From Bacteroidota bacterium (GTDB lineage: Bacteria; Bacteroidota; Rhodothermia; Rhodothermales; UBA10348), in NCBI GenBank assembly GCA_027620595.1, contig JAQCDI010000035.1, positions 1 through 12,641 on the forward strand: 12,641 bases of DNA, written 5' to 3'. Below, in pieces: positions 12,576-12,641 of this stretch. A program made the translations under genes and the position numbers. The notes beneath the pieces were generated by a model that saw only the letters and a program-made list of their open reading frames with translations, ran no database searches and was not told the DNA's origin. Within the stretch, counting starts at the first letter, position 1; each line of letters begins with the position of its first letter.

Positions 12576-12641
12576 TTACTCTTCGCCCGCTTCAGCGGAG
12601 GCCGCGACCGGGGCCGATGCCGAACCCACAGCGGTGGGATC
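12576..12641 (-). CDS. rplV: 50S ribosomal protein L22 (uL22), C-terminal end only
   Basis: Only the last 21 codons and a TAA stop are in the window; the gene runs off the right edge. The visible peptide starts DPTAVGSASAP and ends AEAGEE. It is rich in Ala and Ser and closes with acidic residues. The identity rests on position: uL22 is the gene that normally lies directly upstream of rpsC in the S10 cluster. The conserved uL22 core (globular domain and tunnel hairpin) is not visible, so the sequence itself does not prove the call. A low-complexity C-terminal extension would not be part of the conserved fold and is probably disordered. The stop lies 38 bases before the rpsC start. A different upstream gene is possible but unlikely given the conserved order. 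Confidence 0.7.
   Translation of the reverse strand, partial: DPTAVGSASAPVAASAEAGEE

Overview
The window is a contiguous run of ribosomal-protein and housekeeping genes, all transcribed on the minus strand (right to left). It covers the distal S10 cluster, the spc cluster and the alpha cluster. In transcription order: rplV (3' end only), rpsC, rplP, rpmC, rpsQ, rplN, rplX, rplE, rpsN, rpsH, rplF, rplR, rpsE, rpmD, rplO, secY, map, infA, rpmJ, rpsM, rpsK, rpsD, rpoA, rplQ. I saw no mobile element, CRISPR array, tRNA or rRNA. No gap between genes exceeds about 120 bases.

Organism: the DNA is moderately GC-rich. Three features point to the Bacteroidota/Rhodothermota side of the bacteria: the order secY-map-infA-rpmJ with no adk between secY and map, a 38-residue zinc-free L36, and zinc-free S14 and S4, together with mostly absent Shine-Dalgarno sequences. 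My best guess is a Rhodothermota or Balneolota relative (Salinibacter/Rhodothermus-like), probably from an environmental assembly. This is inferred from gene order and protein flavour, not from a search.

Layout: 12641-10680 holds the end of the S10 cluster (L22, S3, L16, L29, S17). 10631-3455 holds the spc cluster (L14, L24, L5, S14, S8, L6, L18, S5, L30, L15, SecY, methionine aminopeptidase, IF-1, L36). 3418-55 holds the alpha cluster (S13, S11, S4, RNA polymerase alpha, L17). Co-transcription would couple both ribosomal subunits to the SecY translocon, N-terminal methionine removal, translation initiation and RNA polymerase assembly.

Points for a second look: (i) rpoA is split between two frames near 1160-1171, most likely a sequence or assembly error; (ii) L17 has a tail of about 90 residues of Ala/Glu/Val, S3 has an RGG-rich tail with three heptapeptide repeats, and L22 ends in an Ala-rich tail; (iii) many intercistronic gaps hold good inverted repeats without U-tracts, including a strong one in the long leader of rpsD. 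I found no evidence of a previously undescribed multi-gene system; the gene content is ordinary core genome.
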